Of a stretch of 64,000 nt of DNA, positions 60,985 through 64,000 are shown piece by piece. A program made the translations under genes and the position numbers. Under the pieces are notes generated by a model, which worked only from the letters and a program-made list of their open reading frames with translations, was not told the origin of the DNA and made no database searches. Source of the DNA: Ruminococcus sp. (GTDB taxonomy: Bacteria > Bacillota > Clostridia > Oscillospirales > Ruminococcaceae). Position 1 is the stretch's first letter. Each line of letters begins with the position of its first letter. The DNA lies in assembly GCA_017542475.1 (NCBI GenBank), contig JAFXXD010000019.1:1-64000 (forward strand). Direction: 5' to 3'.

Positions 60985-61944
60985 ATGGCAGAGAATTTTA
61001 CGGTATCGCTGCAGAAGATAATCGACGAATACCAGCTTGAGGTCATCCACACCCACAAGAACCCCGAGGAGATACTGATAAGCGAGAACGACGTGAACCG
61101 TCCGGGCTTGCAGCTCATGGGCTTCTACGAGTACTTCAACCCCGAGCGCATACAGATAATAGGCAAGATGGAGTTCGCCTACCTCTCGACGATAGACGAA
61201 AAGACGCGCAGAGAGCGTTTGCAGCTCCTGTTCGCGCAGAAGCTCCCCGCACTGATAATCACGCGTGAGCTCCCTTACTTCGCGGAAATGCTGGAGCTGG
61301 CGAAGGAGTACGAGGTGCCGCTTCTCAGAAGCAAGGAGAGCACGTCCAACTTTATGTCGGGACTCATCGCCTTCCTCAACCTCAACCTTGCCCCGAGAGT
61401 TACCCGTCACGGCGTGCTCATAGAGATATACGGCGAGGGCGTGTTCATCACGGGCGAGAGCGGCGTAGGTAAGAGCGAGACGGCTATCGAGCTCGTAAAG
61501 CGCGGACACAGGCTTGTCGCGGACGACGCGGTGGAGATACGCAAGGTGTCGAATATCAGCCTTGTGGGCAGCTCGCCCGACAATATCCGCCACTTCCTCG
61601 AGCTGCGCGGCATAGGCATAATCAACGCCCGCAGACTGTTCGGTATCGGTGCCGTAAAGATGACCGAGAAGCTCGACCTCGTGGTAGAGCTCGAGCAGTG
61701 GAACTCGGAGAAGGTCTACGACAGAATGGGCGTGGATACGGAGTACGTCAGCCTGCTCGGAGTAAAGATACCCTCGCTGACCATACCCGTAAAGCCCGGA
61801 CGTAACCTCGCGGTTATACTGGAGGTCGCAGCTATGAACAACAGACAGAAGAAGATGGGCTACAATGCTGCGCAGGAGCTCCTCCACAGGCTCGGTATGG
61901 ACTCAGACCCGAAGGAAACGGTAAGAAACTACGAATCATTCTGA
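60985..61944 (+). CDS. hprK: HPr kinase/phosphorylase
   Basis: A 319-residue bifunctional enzyme that phosphorylates or dephosphorylates Ser46 of HPr and thereby sets carbon catabolite control. H142 lies in TRHGVLIEIYG, Walker A is GESGVGKS (157-164), and DDAVEI and the LELRGIGIINARRLFG signature follow. Length is standard. murB begins 20 bases after it. Confidence 0.96.
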   Translation: MAENFTVSLQKIIDEYQLEVIHTHKNPEEILISENDVNRPGLQLMGFYEYFNPERIQIIGKMEFAYLSTIDEKTRRERLQLLFAQKLPALIITRELPYFAEMLELAKEYEVPLLRSKESTSNFMSGLIAFLNLNLAPRVTRHGVLIEIYGEGVFITGESGVGKSETAIELVKRGHRLVADDAVEIRKVSNISLVGSSPDNIRHFLELRGIGIINARRLFGIGAVKMTEKLDLVVELEQWNSEKVYDRMGVDTEYVSLLGVKIPSLTIPVKPGRNLAVILEVAAMNNRQKKMGYNAAQELLHRLGMDSDPKETVRNYESF

Positions 61945-61963
61945 TATGGCTTGGTGAGAGACA

Positions 61964-62869
61964 ATGGTTAATTTAAGCGAACTGACAGCCCTCTGCGAAA
62001 AGCTGGGCTGCAAGATAAAGACCGAGTGCCCGCTCAGGGAGTACACCACCTTCCGCATAGGCGGACCGTGCAGGGCGCTCGTCAGCATAAACTCAGCCGT
62101 TTCGGCGGCAGAGCTGCTGAGATACTTAAAGGCAAACGGCATAAGATACGGCATAGTCGGCAGAGGCAGCAACATCATCGTGTCCGATGACGGCTTCGAC
62201 GGCGTCATACTGCTCATAGGCAGCGATTTCGCGGGCATCACCGTCGAGGGCGACACCCTGAAGTGTCAGGCGGGAGCTCTGCTCGCGTCGGCTTGCGTGC
62301 ACGCCCAGCAGCAGGGACTTACGGGTATGGAGAACCTCTTCGGTATTCCCGGTACTGTCGGCGGAGCTCTCTATATGAACGCGGGAGCCTACGGCAGCGA
62401 GATGAAGGACGTGGTAGTCTCGGCTCAGTACATCGGCGAGGACTGCAATATCCGCACCATATCCGCCGAGGATATGGCTCTCTCGTACAGGCACAGCGCC
62501 TTCTCCGAGAGGGAGTGCATCATCACCTCCGTGACTATGAAGCTCGCCGAGGGCGACCCTGCCGCGATAAAGGCGGCTATGACGGAGTGTATGCAGAAGC
62601 GCAGCTCGAAGCAGCCTCTTGAATACCCCAGCGCGGGAAGCACCTTCAAGCGCCCCGAGGGAAGCTACGCCTCGCTGCTGATAGACCAGTGCGGACTGAA
62701 GGGTCTCAGCCGCGGCGGAGCGCAGGTCAGCGAGAAGCACAGCGGCTTCGTTATAAATACGGGCGACGCTACGTGCAGCGACGTCCTCGGGCTCTGCGAG
62801 GATATAAAGAAGATAGTTTTCGACAAGACAGGCTTCAGGCTCGAGCTCGAACCTGTTATACTTAGATAA
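61964..62869 (+). CDS. murB: UDP-N-acetylenolpyruvoylglucosamine reductase
   Basis: A 301-residue FAD enzyme that makes UDP-MurNAc. It shows YTTFRIGG, VGRGSNIIVSDDGF, NLFGIPGTVGGALYMNAGAYG, YRHSAF and the catalytic-loop SAGSTFKRPEG. It is the short type II form typical of Firmicutes. It lies between hprK and rapZ, a common clostridial order. Confidence 0.96.
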   Translation: MVNLSELTALCEKLGCKIKTECPLREYTTFRIGGPCRALVSINSAVSAAELLRYLKANGIRYGIVGRGSNIIVSDDGFDGVILLIGSDFAGITVEGDTLKCQAGALLASACVHAQQQGLTGMENLFGIPGTVGGALYMNAGAYGSEMKDVVVSAQYIGEDCNIRTISAEDMALSYRHSAFSERECIITSVTMKLAEGDPAAIKAAMTECMQKRSSKQPLEYPSAGSTFKRPEGSYASLLIDQCGLKGLSRGGAQVSEKHSGFVINTGDATCSDVLGLCEDIKKIVFDKTGFRLELEPVILR

Positions 62870-62888
62870 GCAGGCAGGAGTGACCGAT

Positions 62889-63761
62889 ATGGAGCTATTG
62901 ATAGTAACAGGAATGTCGGGCTCGGGCAAATCGAGCGTTATGGACGTAATGGAGGATATCGGGTACTACTGTATCGACAATATTCCCCCGAAGCTCATAC
63001 AGCAGTTCGTTGACCTGTGCCGCAAGTCGGATTCGGTCATAGACAGGATAGCTGTCGCTGTAGACATAAGAACGGGCGATATGTTCGCCGAGATATTCCA
63101 CGCGTGGCAGGAGCTCAAGACCGAGCCCGACGTGACCGTGAGGGTACTCTTCATCGAGGCGGACGACGAGGTGCTGATAAAGCGCTATAAGGAGACCCGC
63201 CGCAAGCACCCGCTCGACGAGAAATTCAACGGCAACCTCCATGAGGCGATACAGTACGAGCGCAGGCAGCTCTCGCAGCTGAGGGAGGTCGCGGACTACT
63301 ACATCGAGACCTCAGGCTTCACGGCGGCTCAGCTGAAGGAGCAGGTAAAGACGATATTCCTCGAATATACGTCGGATTCGCTCGTGATAAAGGTTATGTC
63401 GTTCGGCTTCAAGTACGGCGTTTCCACGGAATCAGACCTCGTGTTCGACGTGAGATGCCTGCCGAACCCGTACTACGTCAAGGAGCTGAAAAACCATACG
63501 GGCATAGAGCGCTGCGTGCAGGACTACGTTATGGGCTTTGAGCAGTCGCAGAAGCTGTTTGAGAAGCTCACCGACCTGATAGACTACCTTATCCCGATGT
63601 ATGTGCAGGAGGGCAAGAGCCAGCTCGTGATCGCGTTCGGCTGTACGGGCGGAAAGCACCGCTCCATCACGTTCGCGGAGTATATGGCGAAGCACCTCAC
63701 GAGCAAGGGCTACAAGGTGCAGAAGTACCACCGCGATATCACGAAAGACCGTAAATTCTGA
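62889..63761 (+). CDS. rapZ: RapZ/YvcJ nucleotide-binding protein
   Basis: A 290-residue P-loop protein. Walker A is GMSGSGKSS (8-16), and DNIPPKLI, SFGFKYG, DVRCLPNPYY and the C-terminal GCTGGKHRS motif are canonical. In Bacillus YvcJ binds nucleotides and affects competence; in Escherichia coli RapZ guides RNase E to GlmZ RNA. AGGAG places the start at ATG 62889 rather than GTG 62880. A hairpin follows. Confidence 0.95.
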   Translation: MELLIVTGMSGSGKSSVMDVMEDIGYYCIDNIPPKLIQQFVDLCRKSDSVIDRIAVAVDIRTGDMFAEIFHAWQELKTEPDVTVRVLFIEADDEVLIKRYKETRRKHPLDEKFNGNLHEAIQYERRQLSQLREVADYYIETSGFTAAQLKEQVKTIFLEYTSDSLVIKVMSFGFKYGVSTESDLVFDVRCLPNPYYVKELKNHTGIERCVQDYVMGFEQSQKLFEKLTDLIDYLIPMYVQEGKSQLVIAFGCTGGKHRSITFAEYMAKHLTSKGYKVQKYHRDITKDRKF

Positions 63762-63765
63762 GCAT

Positions 63766-63800
63766 TGTCCGCATACCTGCCGTATGCGGACATATATTTG
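63766..63800 (+). terminator. Hairpin after rapZ
   Basis: TGTCCGCATAC pairs perfectly with GTATGCGGACA (63766-63792), followed by TATATTTG. It may partly terminate before whiA. Confidence 0.65.
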
Positions 63801-63921
63801 TAGGGGCGGATATCATCCGCCCGCCATACACCGACAAACCAACGGCAACATTTTGTAGGGACGCGCATTGCGCGTCCGCATTAACGCAAACGGCAATTGA
63901 TAAGGATAATCACGGACGACC
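63801..63921. repeat. Composite dispersed repeat before whiA
   Basis: GGGGCGGATATCATCCGCCC, then ACCGACAAACCAACGGCAAC, GGGACGCGCATTGCGCGTCC, CATTAACGCAAACGGCAA and GGATAATCACGGACGACCAATT. The same order is present at 45290-45395 and inverted at 59590-59705. Confidence 0.75.
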
Positions 63922-63936
63922 AATTGGAGATAAACT

Positions 63937-64000
63937 ATGTCATTTTCAGATGAAGTAAGAAAAGAGATATGCTCGGGTATGACCGACAAGGATATGAGGT
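63937..64000 (+). CDS. whiA: WhiA-type regulator, 5' end only
   Basis: Only 21 codons are in the window: MSFSDEVRKEICSGMTDKDM. The MSFSxEVKxEL-type start is characteristic of WhiA, and rapZ is its usual upstream neighbour (with yvcK between them in Bacillus; that gene is absent here). The start has GGAG seven bases upstream, directly at the end of the dispersed repeat. WhiA acts in cell division and, in actinomycetes, sporulation. Confidence 0.7.
   Translation, partial: MSFSDEVRKEICSGMTDKDMR

Noticed and set aside
60355-61887. A 510-codon minus-strand frame
   Set aside because: It is the shadow of hprK and the preceding gene; both have complete sense-strand evidence.
1-64000. tRNA, rRNA, integrase or transposase genes
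   Set aside because: I scanned the spacers and found no CCA-ended cloverleaf, rRNA signature or DDE/tyrosine recombinase sequence.

Overview
The window looks like chromosome from a fibre-degrading Ruminococcus-type clostridium (Oscillospiraceae). Support: two secreted proteins carry dockerin modules (a GH9 cellulase at 473-4015 and a DUF4874/DUF4832-type protein at 21484-23715). Housekeeping genes have Firmicute order (hprK-murB-rapZ-whiA; rpsO-pnp). Strong ribosome sites with some TTG/GTG starts and near-consensus TTGACA-17-TATAAT promoters recur throughout. I see no rRNA, tRNA, CRISPR array, integrase or transposase.

Layout. 1-10.5 kb: cellulosomal GH9 enzyme read leftwards; an MBL-fold hydrolase; a LytTR regulator/DUF3021 membrane pair; a U32-like iron-sulphur protein; endonuclease V; an unknown protein; an ECF sigma factor with a membrane partner. 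10.7-15.0 kb: an operon of unknown function led by a 941-residue protein with four 37-residue repeats. 15.1-20.1 kb: a five-gene partner-switching signalling operon (sensor PP2C phosphatase, ATPase-like protein, PAS-HD-GYP, STAS antagonist, RsbW-like kinase). 20.3-21.2 kb: two truncated genes fused tail to tail. 21.4-25.9 kb: the second dockerin protein, a penicillin-binding-type serine hydrolase and a small protein. 26.1-31.3 kb: UDP-sugar pyrophosphorylase, class V aminotransferase, DUF2284 protein, phosphocholine-cytidylyltransferase-like enzyme and a TagD-Gfo/Idh fusion, probably making CDP-activated head groups for a surface polymer. 31.3-35.0 kb: YgjP-like protease, patatin-like lipase, Maf, DUF1015. 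35.2-44.1 kb: a MacAB-like exporter and, read the other way, an FtsX-type ABC transporter with its two-component system. 44.2-45.2 kb: serine acetyltransferase.

45.5-50.7 kb is the most striking block: a TerB-N/TerB-C-like protein, a BrxD-like ATPase and an Lhr/BrxHI-like helicase form a compact operon behind a perfect consensus promoter, with no BREX methylase, PglZ or other BREX partner. After it come an HMA metallochaperone, acetate kinase, rpsO-pnp (with long intercistronic stem-loops), a zinc-ribbon/coiled-coil membrane protein and rpe. rpe is translationally coupled to an Rnf-like D-E-A membrane triad in which three of the four expected Fe-S cysteines are serine. The window ends in hprK-murB-rapZ and the first codons of whiA.

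Intergenic spacers from 32.8 kb onwards carry a dispersed family of palindromic repeats whose stems differ between copies but stay complementary. No function was checked by database search; all names rest on motifs and domain order that I could read.
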